Assembly: GCA_003646305.1 (NCBI GenBank)
Contig: QNFJ01000004.1
Location: 1-35,364 of the forward strand
Source: Gammaproteobacteria bacterium
GTDB taxonomy: Bacteria; Pseudomonadota; Gammaproteobacteria; Methylococcales; UBA2780
Length of the DNA stretch: 35,364 nt
Direction: 5' to 3'
Position 1 is the stretch's first letter; every line of letters begins with the position of its first letter. A program made the position numbers and the translations under genes. A model generated the notes under the pieces. That model saw only the letters and a program-made list of their open reading frames with translations. It made no database searches and was not told where the DNA came from. This document shows positions 8,690 through 18,986 of this stretch, one piece after another.

Positions 8690-8962
8690 ATGTCAAAGAG
8701 TAAAACATTTATTATCTTTCAAGATAATGCGGATGCGCGTCCTTTTATTGATGCGGTAGAGCAGGATAACCCAGATATAAGCATCGATTATCAGCCTGGG
8801 ATGGTTCGTTTTGAAAATGAAGGGGAGCTCATTATTAGAAGAGAAACGGTTGAAGAAATTATTGGACGTGAGGTGGATTTACAAGAAATTCATGTCCACT
8901 TGGTTTCTATCGGTGGAAATATTGAAGAAGACGACGATTATATTCGTTTGGTCTGGAATTGA
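8690..8962 (+). CDS. dmpM: phenol hydroxylase effector/coupling protein (DmpM, MmoB family)
   Basis: 90 aa MmoB/DmpM-like; NEGELIIRRETVEEIIGREVDLQEIHVHLVSIGGNI. Confidence 0.93.
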   Translation: MSKSKTFIIFQDNADARPFIDAVEQDNPDISIDYQPGMVRFENEGELIIRRETVEEIIGREVDLQEIHVHLVSIGGNIEEDDDYIRLVWN

Positions 8963-8980
8963 TTGAGGGGGAATGCAGAG

Positions 8981-10513
8981 ATGGCAGTAAAGAAACGACT
9001 AAACATGCGCAAACGCTATGAGCTATTAACGCGAGGATTGGCTTGGGAACCTAGTTACCAACCCAGAGAGAAGGTCTTTCCTTATGAAGACTTTGAAGGG
9101 ATTAAGATTACTGACTGGGATAAATGGGAAGACCCTTTTCGTCTGACAGCAGATTCTTATTGGAAGTATCAAGCAGAAAAAGATAAAAAACTATATGCGG
9201 TAATGGATAGCTTCGCACAAAATGATGGGTTTCTTAATGTTAGTGATGCTTCTTATATCAATGCGCTAAAGATTTTTATCCAGGGGGTTTCACCGCTGGA
9301 GTATCAGGCTCACAGAGGTTTTGCACATTTGGCGCGTCAGTTTGCGGGTGAAGGGGCTCAAATAGCCTGCCAAATGCAGTCAATTGATGAGCTTCGTCAT
9401 ATTCAGACCCAGATTCATACTATCAGTAATTACAATAAGTACTTCACTGGCATGCATGATCCATTTCATATGCATGATCGTGTCTGGTATCTCTCTGTTC
9501 CTAAATCATTTATGGATGATGCCAGAACAGCGGGGCCCTTTGAATTTATCACTTCGATTTCCTTTTCGTTTGAATATCTTCTGACCAATTTATTGTTTGT
9601 TCCTTTTATGTCGGGCGCTGCACATAACGGAGATATGTCGACTGTCACGTTTGGGTTCTCTGCGCAATCTGATGAATCACGACATATGACGTTGGGATTA
9701 GGCATTATTAAGTTCCTTCTTGAGCAGCATGAAGACAATGTGCCCATTGTTCAGAAGTGGATGGATAAACATTTTTGGCGTTCTTACCGACTGCTTGGCA
9801 TCGTTTCTGCGATGCAAGACTACATGCTTACGGAGTCTCCATTGTCGTGGAAAGAAGGTTGGAAGATCTATTTTGAAGATAATGCAGGAGCTCTGTTTAA
9901 TGATCTCTCTCGCTATGGCATCAAAATGCCTAAGTTTCATGAAGTGGCAACTGCTGAAGCCGATCATTTGAGCCATCAAGTATACAGCGTGTTTTACGCT
10001 TTCTCTCATGCAGCTGGTTTTCAGACAACCGTCCCGTCTGCTAAAAAAATGGATTGGTTATCTGAAAAATATCCAGACACTTTTGATAAGTACTATCGAC
10101 CTAGGTGGGAGATGTGGGCTGAGATGGAAAAAGAAGGTAAACGCTTTTTCAATGGAGGGCTTCCGTTAGATTGTCAGGTCTGTCAGATACCGATGGTATT
10201 TACAGATGTGGTCAATGGGAATCCAATGAAGCCAACACACCGTGTTAGTGAGTATAAAGGTGATAAGTACCACACCTGCTCAGATGGCTGCCGAGATATT
10301 TTCGAGAATGAGCCTGAAAAATATGTTCAAGCTTTAGTGCCTCCACAGCAAATATTCCAAGGTAATTGTGGTGGGGAAACGATTCCTGATGTTCTTAACT
10401 GGTATCACTTTGCAGCAGATGATGGGGGTGAATATCACGGGTCAACTGATGAGAAGAACTGGAAAAAATGGCATGGGGAGCAGAGTGATTCTGGTTCTCA
10501 GGAAAAAGCTTAA
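8981..10513 (+). CDS. dmpN: phenol hydroxylase oxygenase alpha subunit (DmpN, diiron)
   Basis: Diiron ligands DELRHIQ and DESRHM; C-terminal YHS-like Cys motif; ATG 8981 preferred over TTG 8963. Confidence 0.95.
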   Translation: MAVKKRLNMRKRYELLTRGLAWEPSYQPREKVFPYEDFEGIKITDWDKWEDPFRLTADSYWKYQAEKDKKLYAVMDSFAQNDGFLNVSDASYINALKIFIQGVSPLEYQAHRGFAHLARQFAGEGAQIACQMQSIDELRHIQTQIHTISNYNKYFTGMHDPFHMHDRVWYLSVPKSFMDDARTAGPFEFITSISFSFEYLLTNLLFVPFMSGAAHNGDMSTVTFGFSAQSDESRHMTLGLGIIKFLLEQHEDNVPIVQKWMDKHFWRSYRLLGIVSAMQDYMLTESPLSWKEGWKIYFEDNAGALFNDLSRYGIKMPKFHEVATAEADHLSHQVYSVFYAFSHAAGFQTTVPSAKKMDWLSEKYPDTFDKYYRPRWEMWAEMEKEGKRFFNGGLPLDCQVCQIPMVFTDVVNGNPMKPTHRVSEYKGDKYHTCSDGCRDIFENEPEKYVQALVPPQQIFQGNCGGETIPDVLNWYHFAADDGGEYHGSTDEKNWKKWHGEQSDSGSQEKA

Positions 10514-10527
10514 GCAGGAGGATATTG

Positions 10528-10893
10528 ATGGCGATTAATACAATTAATGGTGAATACCCTGAAATTATTCGGGATGCTGTTGAGAATTTTCATGGTAACC
10601 AACTGGTGATCGTGGATTGGGAGAATCATCGAGGTTTAGGTGGAGCGCCCAATATGTTCCCGCTGCCCCCTGATATGCCTTTTAAGGCGCTAATTGCAGA
10701 TGTTTTACCGGGTGTTTTTGGACTTCATGCTGACTGGGAGAAAATTGATTGGGCCACTGTTGAGTGGACTATTGATGGTGAGGAAGTAACCCCCAATCTA
10801 GATGCGAGCTTGAAAGAAAATGGCGTTGGACACAAATCTTTTATTTGGTTAAAGACACCTGGTTTGTTGGGTTACAAAGGAACGTTGAACTAA
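10528..10893 (+). CDS. dmpO: phenol hydroxylase oxygenase small (gamma) subunit (DmpO)
   Basis: 121 aa, DmpO-like, canonical position; RBS GCAGGAGG before ATG 10528. Confidence 0.9.
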   Translation: MAINTINGEYPEIIRDAVENFHGNQLVIVDWENHRGLGGAPNMFPLPPDMPFKALIADVLPGVFGLHADWEKIDWATVEWTIDGEEVTPNLDASLKENGVGHKSFIWLKTPGLLGYKGTLN

Positions 10894-10896
10894 ATT

Positions 10897-11964
10897 ATGA
10901 GCTACGAAGTTACGATTGAACCGATGGGTGTGACCATTGAGGTGGATGAGGAGCAGACCATCCTTGATGCCGCATTACGGCAAGGAATCTATCTGCCTCA
11001 TGCCTGTGGTCATGGTCTATGTGGGACCTGTAAGGTTGATATCCTAGAGGGCGACGTTGAAATTGGCGAAGAGGCCTCTTCTTTTGCGCTTATGGATTTT
11101 GAGCGAGATGAGGGAAAGTGCCTGACCTGCTGTAGTAAACCTGAGTCAGATATGGTGATCGAGGCTGATGTAGAAGAGGAAGAAGATGCACTTTACCTTC
11201 CTGTTCAAGATTACACAGGAAAAGTTGTTCGATTAGAAAAATTGACGCCTCGAATATTAGCCGTTGTTTTAGAGGTTGGCGGTGATGGTGTCGAGTTTCA
11301 ATCAGGACAATATGCAAATCTCAACATACCAGGTGTTGAGTCGCCTCGCCCCTTTTCAATGGCGGACTCCCCGGGGAATCGGAATCTGCTTGAGTTTGAT
11401 GTGGCTCTCATTGAAGGAGGCGAAGGCACGACATGGATACATGAGCAGCTTAAAGTCGGCGATGAGCTTAGCTTTACTGCACCTTACGGTAACTTCTTTT
11501 TGCGCAAATCTTCACCTGAACCGATGATATTTTTTGGTGGTGGATCTGGGCTTTCAAGCCCTCGCTCAATGGTTAAAGATCTGCTTGAAAGCGGAGATGA
11601 AAGAGAGATTATTTTGTTTCATGGGGCGCGTAACCGTAAAGAGCTTTTCTATTGTGATGAGTTCGAATCACTAGAGGAGAAATACCCTAATTTCAAGTAT
11701 ATTCCCGCGTTGTCAGGTCCTGATGTGGAAGCTGACTGGACGGGAGGGAAAGGTTTTGTTCATGAGGTTGCTCTCGATTATATGAATGGAAAATTTGATG
11801 GATACAAGGTTTATATGTGCGGCCCACCTCCCATGATTGATGCTTGTATTAATGCTTGCATGAAGGGGCGTCTGTTTGAACGAGACATGTATATGGAGAA
11901 GTTTTTAACAGCCGCAGATGCAGAGGGTGAAGCAAAACGCAGCCCGTTATTTAAGTCGATTTAA
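10897..11964 (+). CDS. dmpP: phenol hydroxylase reductase (DmpP; 2Fe-2S/FAD/NAD)
   Basis: CGHGLCGTC...C 2Fe-2S motif, RPFSMADSP flavin motif, GGGSGLS NAD motif, CGPPPM C-terminus. Confidence 0.95.
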   Translation: MSYEVTIEPMGVTIEVDEEQTILDAALRQGIYLPHACGHGLCGTCKVDILEGDVEIGEEASSFALMDFERDEGKCLTCCSKPESDMVIEADVEEEEDALYLPVQDYTGKVVRLEKLTPRILAVVLEVGGDGVEFQSGQYANLNIPGVESPRPFSMADSPGNRNLLEFDVALIEGGEGTTWIHEQLKVGDELSFTAPYGNFFLRKSSPEPMIFFGGGSGLSSPRSMVKDLLESGDEREIILFHGARNRKELFYCDEFESLEEKYPNFKYIPALSGPDVEADWTGGKGFVHEVALDYMNGKFDGYKVYMCGPPPMIDACINACMKGRLFERDMYMEKFLTAADAEGEAKRSPLFKSI

Positions 11965-11971
11965 GTGACCT

Positions 11972-12313
11972 ATGAGTGAGTTCTTCTCCATTTATATAGA
12001 GGAGACAGGAGAAGTTTTTAAGTGCAGCGATGGGCAGCATATTTTGTCCGCAATGGCCTCAATGGGGAAAAAAGGAATACCCTCTGGCTGTCATGGTGGA
12101 GGTTGTGGTGTATGTAAAATTCGCCTGTTGGATGGTACATACAAAACGGAAAAAATGAGCCGCACTTATGTATCAGAAGGTGAGGAAGAAGAGGGTATTG
12201 CACTGGCATGCAGAGTGTTTCCAATGAGTGATATTCACTTAAGTGTGATTGGGAAGTTAAGAAAGAACATCCTGAAGAAAACAACTGCAGTAAAACGGTA
12301 TGGGTTTGTTTAA
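11972..12313 (+). CDS. dmpQ: plant-type 2Fe-2S ferredoxin (DmpQ/XylT-like, C23O reactivation)
   Basis: GCHGGGCGVC...ACRVFP motif; directly upstream of catechol 2,3-dioxygenase. Confidence 0.9.
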   Translation: MSEFFSIYIEETGEVFKCSDGQHILSAMASMGKKGIPSGCHGGGCGVCKIRLLDGTYKTEKMSRTYVSEGEEEEGIALACRVFPMSDIHLSVIGKLRKNILKKTTAVKRYGFV

Positions 12314-12348
12314 AACATTAATTAAAAAATGAATGATGGAGATGAACA

Positions 12349-13293
12349 ATGGGTGTCTTAAGAATTAGCCACATCAACTTGCGCGTTCTGGATATGACAG
12401 CAGCGCTAAAACATTATGAAGATGTTTTGGGTATGGAGAAAGTTCATACCGATAGCGAAGGCAATGTGTACCTGAAAGCATGGGATGAATGGGATAAATA
12501 TTCAGTTATTTTGTCCGAATCTGACAGGGCGGGGATGAATCATATTGGTTACAAAGTTGAAAAAGATGCAGACCTTGATGAGTTTAAGCAAAGCATTACT
12601 GACTATGGCATTGAGGTTGAAGATATTTCATCTGATGCGCTTGAATTTGTTGGTAGGGCCTTAAAATTTAACTTGCCAAGTGGACATGAAATGTATCTCT
12701 ATGCCGACAAAGAATACGTTGGGACCGGAGTGGGCACAACAAATCCAGATCCTTGGCCTGATGGTATTAAAGGTGCTGGTGTGCATTGGCTGGATCATGC
12801 TTTATTAATGTGCGAGTTCGATCCTGAAAAAAGTATTAATAAAGTAGCCGAATCAACACAGTTTATGATTGATGTGCTTGATTTTTATCTGGTTGAACAG
12901 GTGGTGGTCGGCCCAGATGGATGCTTTCAGTTAGCGACTTGGTTGTCTGTCAGTAATACACCGCATGATATCGCTTTTGTTGGAGGCCCAGTCATGGGTT
13001 TTCACCATTGTGCCTTCTTCTTGGATAGCTGGGATGATGTTTTAAAAGCGGCTGACGTGATGGGTAAAAACAAAGTCAAAGTTGACGTGACGCCACAAAG
13101 GCACGGTATTACCCGAGGTTACACAATTTACTTCTTTGACCCATCAGGAAACCGAAATGAGACATTTGGTGGATTAGGTTATTTAGCACAACGCGATCGG
13201 CCCGTAACGACATGGACTGAAGACCATTTAGGTAGCGCGATCTTTTTTCACACCGGCGAACTCGTTGAATCTTTTACTTCTGTTTACACCTGA
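12349..13293 (+). CDS. dmpB: catechol 2,3-dioxygenase (type I extradiol)
   Basis: [37 protein letters not shown], extradiol signature [23 protein letters not shown]. Confidence 0.95.
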   Translation: MGVLRISHINLRVLDMTAALKHYEDVLGMEKVHTDSEGNVYLKAWDEWDKYSVILSESDRAGMNHIGYKVEKDADLDEFKQSITDYGIEVEDISSDALEFVGRALKFNLPSGHEMYLYADKEYVGTGVGTTNPDPWPDGIKGAGVHWLDHALLMCEFDPEKSINKVAESTQFMIDVLDFYLVEQVVVGPDGCFQLATWLSVSNTPHDIAFVGGPVMGFHHCAFFLDSWDDVLKAADVMGKNKVKVDVTPQRHGITRGYTIYFFDPSGNRNETFGGLGYLAQRDRPVTTWTEDHLGSAIFFHTGELVESFTSVYT

Positions 13294-13307
13294 TTGAGAT
13301 TTGCCAG

Positions 13308-13736
13308 ATGACTTTGAAATTTGTAGAGCAAAAAAACATCAGTTCGCAGGCCGCGTCTGAAATGGTCATAGCCGCTGTTCTTAAAGCAGAAGAAATTGGG
13401 GTAAAAATCAATGTCTCAGTTTGTGATACTTCGGGAATTGAGATCGCTTTTTTAAGGATGAACGGTGCATTTATCCATTCAATTAGTATTGCAAAAGATA
13501 AAGCGTACACCTCGGCCAGTTTTGGCTTTTCAACCTCTCAATGGGGTGAGATTTTAAAAGGAAATGACCAGTTAGAAGCGGGCATTGTGCGTCGCGATCG
13601 ATTGGTTACATTTGGTGGAGGGTTGCCAATTGAGTCAGATGGTGATTTGCTGGGTGGAGTTGGTGTGTCAGGTGGCTCTGAAGAGGAAGATGGCATCTGC
13701 GCACAAGCTGGGCTAGATGCGGTTTTACTAAAATAG
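13308..13736 (+). CDS. GlcG/HbpS family heme-binding-like protein
   Basis: 142 aa with KAYTSASFG, TFGGGLPIE, GGVGVSGGS...D; recurrent small gene in meta operons. Confidence 0.82.
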   Translation: MTLKFVEQKNISSQAASEMVIAAVLKAEEIGVKINVSVCDTSGIEIAFLRMNGAFIHSISIAKDKAYTSASFGFSTSQWGEILKGNDQLEAGIVRRDRLVTFGGGLPIESDGDLLGGVGVSGGSEEEDGICAQAGLDAVLLK

Positions 13737-13771
13737 TGAATTTTTCAATTAATTAAATTGAGAGTTATTGA

Positions 13772-15223
13772 ATGAGTACTGTAAAGAGTTTTATTAATGG
13801 TGAGTATGTTGGTTCTGATGAGCTAGCCGATGTCGTTAACCCTGCAACTGGAGAAGTTGTAAACCAATACTGTGTCGCAACAGAGGCGCAAGTTGCTAAG
13901 GCAGTTTCTTCTGCTCGCGATGCTTTAAAGGGAGAGTGGGGCAAACTGGGCACTCAAGAGCGAGTTGAGATCCTTTATAAGATAGCGGATGGAATCAATG
14001 CACGGTTTGAAGAGTTTCTTGAGGCGGAATGTTTAGATACCGGCAAACCTTATTCATTAGCAAGGCACATAGATATTCCACGTGGAGCGGCTAATTTTAA
14101 GATTTTTGCAGATACCATTAAAAATGCGGGTGATGAAGCCTTTCATATGGCAACTCCAGATGGTACAGGGGCGTTGAATTATACGGTTCGCAAGCCTAAA
14201 GGGGTTATTGGTGTGATAGGGCCGTGGAATTTGCCTCTCTTATTAATGACATGGAAAGTGGGTCCCGCCTTAGCGTGTGGAAATACTGTGGTTGTTAAAC
14301 CTTCTGAGGAAACCCAGCTAACAACAAGCCTTTTAGGCGAAGTGATGAATGATGCAGGGCTTCCTCCCGGTGTTTTCAACGTAATTTTAGGTACAGGTGC
14401 GAAAGTAGGTAATGCACTGATAACCAATCCAGGGCTTGATGCCATCACTTTTACAGGATCAACGCCGACAGGGCAGAGGATTGCCGAGGCTGCAGCAGTG
14501 GGCGTTCGTGACTCATCTCTTGAGCTCGGTGGAAAGAATCCAGGAATAGTCTTTGCCGACTGTGATATGGATAAGGCAGTTGAAGGAACAATTCGCTCAG
14601 TTTTCGCAAATTGTGGTCAGGTTTGTTTAGGAACAGAACGTGTTTACGTTGAAAGAGCAATTTTTGATGAATTTGTTCAGCGTTTAAAAGAAGGGGCTGA
14701 GGCGTTGAAATTGGGTGATCCAAAAGATCCAGAGACCAATATGGGACCCCTCATTAGCGAAGCACATCGCAATAAAGTTCTTGGCTATTACAAAAAAGCG
14801 GTTGATGAAGGTGCTACGGTTGTTACCGGTGGAGGAATACCTGATTTGCCTAGTGAGCTTAAAGGAGGGAGCTGGGTAGAACCAACAATTTGGACAGGCT
14901 TGCCGGAAGATGCCGCTGTCGTAACGGAAGAGATCTTCGGGCCATGCTGTCATATAGCACCTTTTGATAGTGAAGATGAGGTGATAAAGTTAGCAAACGA
15001 TACTTCGTACGGTTTGGCTTCAGCCGTTTGGACTGAGAATGTCTCTCGAGCACATCGAGTCGCCGCGCAGATGGAGTGTGGAATCTGTTGGGTTAACAGC
15101 TGGTTCTTGCGTGACTTACGTACACCGTTTGGTGGTGCAAAACAATCTGGAACTGGCCGTGAAGGTGGGCTCCATTCCCTTGAGTTCTATACAGAGCTCA
15201 GCAATATATGCATAAAACTGTAG
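13772..15223 (+). CDS. dmpC: 2-hydroxymuconic semialdehyde dehydrogenase
   Basis: ALDH fold: GNTVVVKPSE, FTGSTPTG, LELGGKNPG, NCGQVCLG; meta operon context. Confidence 0.93.
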   Translation: MSTVKSFINGEYVGSDELADVVNPATGEVVNQYCVATEAQVAKAVSSARDALKGEWGKLGTQERVEILYKIADGINARFEEFLEAECLDTGKPYSLARHIDIPRGAANFKIFADTIKNAGDEAFHMATPDGTGALNYTVRKPKGVIGVIGPWNLPLLLMTWKVGPALACGNTVVVKPSEETQLTTSLLGEVMNDAGLPPGVFNVILGTGAKVGNALITNPGLDAITFTGSTPTGQRIAEAAAVGVRDSSLELGGKNPGIVFADCDMDKAVEGTIRSVFANCGQVCLGTERVYVERAIFDEFVQRLKEGAEALKLGDPKDPETNMGPLISEAHRNKVLGYYKKAVDEGATVVTGGGIPDLPSELKGGSWVEPTIWTGLPEDAAVVTEEIFGPCCHIAPFDSEDEVIKLANDTSYGLASAVWTENVSRAHRVAAQMECGICWVNSWFLRDLRTPFGGAKQSGTGREGGLHSLEFYTELSNICIKL

Positions 15224-15229
15224 ATCATT

Positions 15230-16015
15230 ATGGAAGAGAAATTAATCAAACAATATGGTGATGAGCTTTATGAAGCTTTGATCACTCGCAATGTAATTGA
15301 ACCCATTACAGACCGTTCACCAGAAGTCACTATTGAGGATGCATATCGTATTCAGAATCAGATGATTCAACGGCGACTGGATGCAGGTGAAAGCATTATT
15401 GGAAAAAAGATTGGTGTCACCAGTAAAGCGGTTATGAACATGCTTAATGTTTATCAGCCAGATTTTGGTTATCTATTAACCGATATGGTCTGTTCTGAAG
15501 GGGAAGATATTCCAATTAGTGAGAAGATGATTCAGCCCAAAGCAGAAGGCGAGATTGCTTTTTTATTAAAGCATGACCTGCAAGGGCCTGGATTAACAAA
15601 TGCCGATATCCTTCGAGCAACGGAGGCGGTAATGCCCTGTTTTGAAATTGTCGATTCACGGGTTAGAGATTGGAAAATTAAGATTCAAGATACCGTTGCA
15701 GATAATGCTTCATGTGGCTACTTAGTCTTAGGTGGAACGGCTGTTAATCCGCGTAAAGTAGATTTAAGTGTCTGTGGACTTACTCTTGAAAAGAATGGTG
15801 AGTTGATGCATACCGGTGCGGGAGCTGCCGCTCTTGGGTCGCCAGTAAATGCGATGACCTGGTTGGCCAATACGATGGGTGAGCTAGGCGTGACATTGAA
15901 AGCGGGTGAGGTGATTTTATCGGGTGCCTTGTGCGCAATGGTTCCTGCGGTTGCTGGAGATTCTATGCGTGTAAGTATCGGTGGAATTGGTTCAACTTCG
16001 GTTCGATTCGTTTAG
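15230..16015 (+). CDS. dmpE: 2-oxopent-4-enoate (2-hydroxypenta-2,4-dienoate) hydratase
   Basis: Hydratase/decarboxylase family, GKKIGVTSKAVMNMLNVYQPDFGYL; precedes dmpFG. Confidence 0.92.
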   Translation: MEEKLIKQYGDELYEALITRNVIEPITDRSPEVTIEDAYRIQNQMIQRRLDAGESIIGKKIGVTSKAVMNMLNVYQPDFGYLLTDMVCSEGEDIPISEKMIQPKAEGEIAFLLKHDLQGPGLTNADILRATEAVMPCFEIVDSRVRDWKIKIQDTVADNASCGYLVLGGTAVNPRKVDLSVCGLTLEKNGELMHTGAGAAALGSPVNAMTWLANTMGELGVTLKAGEVILSGALCAMVPAVAGDSMRVSIGGIGSTSVRFV

Positions 16016-16936
16016 ATGGCTATCAACTGCGCAATGATCGGTTCAGGAAATATTGGTACCGATCTCATGGCAAAACTTCAAAGAAGTTACAACCTGAATC
16101 CTGTTTGGATGATTGGAATAGATCCTGATTCTGATGGACTGGCGAAAGCACGCGAGGCAGGTTTAAAGACTACACATGAAGGTGTTGAGGGCCTGTTACC
16201 TCATATTGAAGAAGATAATATCCAAATTGCTTTTGATGCGACATCGGCTTACGTGCACGCAGAAAATAATCGCAAGCTACAAGAAAAAGGAGTGTTAGTC
16301 ATTGATCTGACACCTGCGGCAATTGGCCCATTTTGTGTGCCGCCAGTCAATCTCAAAGATCATGTTGGTGAGCAGGAGATGAATGTCAACATGGTGACTT
16401 GCGGGGGGCAAGCAACTATTCCAATGGTTGCGGCAGTGAGCCGTGTCCAGCCAGTTGAGTACGGTGAGATTATTGCAACGATTTCGTCAAAATCAGCAGG
16501 ACCTGGGACGCGTAAAAATATAGATGAATTTACCTTTACGACTTCTGCCGCTGTTGAGCAAGTAGGTGGGGCTAAAAAAGGCAAGGCAATTATTATTCTT
16601 AATCCAGCTGAACCGCCTTTGATGATGCGCGATACAGTGCATTGCCTGACCGAGACTGAGCCGGATAAGGAAGCGATTACTCAATCGGTTCATGAAATGT
16701 TGAAAGAGGTTCAAAAATATGTGCCTGGATACAAACTTAAAAATGGCCCTGTTTTTGATGGCAACCGTGTCAGCCTGTTTATGGAGGTAGAAGGTTTGGG
16801 TGATTACCTCCCTAAATATGCCGGAAATCTAGACATTATGACTGCAGCAGCAACAAGAACAGCTGAGATGTTTGCTGAAGAGATTGAGAATGGCACGCTC
16901 ACACTCAAAAAGTTAAACAGACAGGAGGGTGTGTGA
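16016..16936 (+). CDS. dmpF: acetaldehyde dehydrogenase (acylating)
   Basis: [26 protein letters not shown] catalytic Cys motif. Confidence 0.95.
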   Translation: MAINCAMIGSGNIGTDLMAKLQRSYNLNPVWMIGIDPDSDGLAKAREAGLKTTHEGVEGLLPHIEEDNIQIAFDATSAYVHAENNRKLQEKGVLVIDLTPAAIGPFCVPPVNLKDHVGEQEMNVNMVTCGGQATIPMVAAVSRVQPVEYGEIIATISSKSAGPGTRKNIDEFTFTTSAAVEQVGGAKKGKAIIILNPAEPPLMMRDTVHCLTETEPDKEAITQSVHEMLKEVQKYVPGYKLKNGPVFDGNRVSLFMEVEGLGDYLPKYAGNLDIMTAAATRTAEMFAEEIENGTLTLKKLNRQEGV

Positions 16937-17958
16937 TGGATTTAAAAGGTAAAACAATCCGTTTGCATGACATGTCTCTTCGTGACGGTATGCACTCTGT
17001 TAGCCACCAATTTGGACTAGATGAAATGGTTCGTCTGGCAACAGCTTTAGATTCTGCGGGTGTACCCTTGATTGAGGTTACTCATGGTGATGGTCTCGGA
17101 GGTTCTTCAGTTAATTATGGTTTTGGAAAGCATACGGACGAGGATTATTTAAAAGCAGTTGTTCCTCAAATGAAGCAGGCAAAAATCTCTGCACTACTGT
17201 TGCCTGGATTAGGAACGGTTAGAGATCTTCTGTCAGCGGTTGATTGTGGGATCTCGACCATTCGTGTTGCGACACATTGTACTGAAGCAGATGTATCCGA
17301 GCAGCATATTAAGAAGGGAAGAGAGTTAGGGCTTGATACGGTCGGTTTTCTGATGATGGCTCATATGATCGAGCCTGAGGCACTTCTAGAGCAAGCGAAG
17401 AAAATGGTTGGCTATGGCGCGAACTGTATTTATGCCACTGACTCGGCAGGGTACCTGCTTCCCGATGGTGTTAAAGATCGAGTTGGTATTTTGAGAGATG
17501 CATTTGGAGATGAAATTGAAATTGGTTTTCATGGCCATCACAACCTTGCAATGGGTGTCGCCAATTCACTCGCTGCGGTGGAGGCTGGGGCAACACGCAT
17601 TGATGGTTCAGTAGCCGGTTTTGGTGCAGGTGCAGGTAATACACCTTTAGAAGTGTTTGCTGCTGTCTGTGATCGTATGGGAATTAATACGGGTGTCAGC
17701 GTCGATAAAATTATGGATGTGGCAGAAGACATTGCTTTGCCACTTATGCCTCAACCAACTCGAATTGATCGTGATTCTTTAACGCTTGGCTATGCTGGCG
17801 TTTATTCATCTTTTCTATTACACGCGAAGAGGGCCGAAGCAAAGCATGGCGTCTCTTCTCGTGCAATTTTGATGGAGTTGGGGAGAATGGGAGCGGTTGG
17901 TGGACAGGAAGATATGATCGAAGATGTCGCACTTGAAATGAAAAAGAATAGAGTTTGA
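16936..17958 (+). CDS. dmpG: 4-hydroxy-2-oxovalerate aldolase
   Basis: [45 protein letters not shown] 16936. Confidence 0.95.
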   Translation: MDLKGKTIRLHDMSLRDGMHSVSHQFGLDEMVRLATALDSAGVPLIEVTHGDGLGGSSVNYGFGKHTDEDYLKAVVPQMKQAKISALLLPGLGTVRDLLSAVDCGISTIRVATHCTEADVSEQHIKKGRELGLDTVGFLMMAHMIEPEALLEQAKKMVGYGANCIYATDSAGYLLPDGVKDRVGILRDAFGDEIEIGFHGHHNLAMGVANSLAAVEAGATRIDGSVAGFGAGAGNTPLEVFAAVCDRMGINTGVSVDKIMDVAEDIALPLMPQPTRIDRDSLTLGYAGVYSSFLLHAKRAEAKHGVSSRAILMELGRMGAVGGQEDMIEDVALEMKKNRV

Positions 17959-17968
17959 GGAGAGTTAG

Positions 17969-18757
17969 GTGAGCCTGGATAAAGCAACAATAGAGAAACT
18001 TGCTGAGCATTTAGAAAATGCTGAGCTTAATGCACACGATGTACTAAAAATTACCGATGACTACCCCGATATTAGTTGGGAAGAGTGTTATGACATTCAG
18101 TGGGAAATCAGGCGCCGAAAAATAGCAAGGGGAACCAAGATATGTGGGATGAAAATGGGTCTCACCTCTATGGCAAAAATGCGTCAAATGGGGGTCGAAA
18201 CACCCATTTACGGCTTTCTTGCGGACTATTTTAGCTGTTCTGATGGGGCTGAAATAAAAGTATCAGAGTTAATTCACCCAAAAGTAGAAGCAGAAGTCTC
18301 TTTTGTCACAAAAGCAGAACTAAGTGGACCAGGTTGCCACATTGGCAATGTTTTAGCTGCGACTGATTTTGTTGTGCCATCAGTAGAAGTTATCGATTCA
18401 AGATACCGAGATTTTAAATTTGATTTGAAAAGTGTTGTTGCAGATAACGCCTCTTCATCTCGTTTTGTAACGGGTGGTCGCATGCGCTCTGTTGATGAGC
18501 TTGACCTGAAAACACTTGGTGTAGTGATGGAAAAGAATGGTGAGGTTGTTGAAATGGGAGCGGGTGCTGCTGTGCTGGGGCATCCTGCGGCGAGTGTTGC
18601 GATGCTTGCCAATATGTTGGCCGAACGAGGTGAAGTAATTCCTGCAGGCTCCTTCATTATGACTGGCGGAATTACTGCAGCAGTTAGTGTTGAAGCGGGT
18701 GATTCTGTCTGTGTGCGCTACCAAGACCTAGGCAGTGTCTCGATGAGATTTGTCTGA
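17969..18757 (+). CDS. dmpH: 4-oxalocrotonate decarboxylase
   Basis: Paralogue of dmpE; GTG start with GAGGAGA upstream; position between dmpG and dmpI. Confidence 0.92.
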   Translation: MSLDKATIEKLAEHLENAELNAHDVLKITDDYPDISWEECYDIQWEIRRRKIARGTKICGMKMGLTSMAKMRQMGVETPIYGFLADYFSCSDGAEIKVSELIHPKVEAEVSFVTKAELSGPGCHIGNVLAATDFVVPSVEVIDSRYRDFKFDLKSVVADNASSSRFVTGGRMRSVDELDLKTLGVVMEKNGEVVEMGAGAAVLGHPAASVAMLANMLAERGEVIPAGSFIMTGGITAAVSVEAGDSVCVRYQDLGSVSMRFV

Positions 18758-18768
18758 GGAGTTAAGAA

Positions 18769-18960
18769 ATGCCAATTGCAATAATTAACATTATGGAAGG
18801 GCGCGATGATGAAAAAAAAGCGCTACTGATTGAAAAAGTTACAGATGCAATATGTGAATCGCTCGGTTCACCCATTGAGGCCGTGAGAGTGATTATTAAT
18901 GAAGTGCCGAAATCCCAGTTTGGGATAGCCGGTAAATCAGCAAAAGAGTTGGGACGATAA
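18769..18960 (+). CDS. dmpI: 4-oxalocrotonate tautomerase
   Basis: 63 aa starting MPIAIINIMEGR with catalytic Pro2. Confidence 0.95.
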   Translation: MPIAIINIMEGRDDEKKALLIEKVTDAICESLGSPIEAVRVIINEVPKSQFGIAGKSAKELGR

Positions 18961-18986
18961 ATAAGAAATTTTCTGAGGAGAAAATA

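Noticed and set aside
9698-10009. Shadow ORFs antisense or out of frame within dmpN, and many similar ORFs elsewhere in the track
   Set aside because: Overlap confidently identified genes and show no family motifs.
13745-13761. TCAATT-AATTA-AATTGA inverted repeat before dmpC
   Set aside because: Short and AT-rich; expected by chance in such spacers, no clear regulatory context.
15230-18757. Similarity between the 261-aa and 262-aa proteins suggesting a recent duplication
   Set aside because: These are the well-known paralogous hydratase (DmpE) and decarboxylase (DmpH), normal in meta operons.
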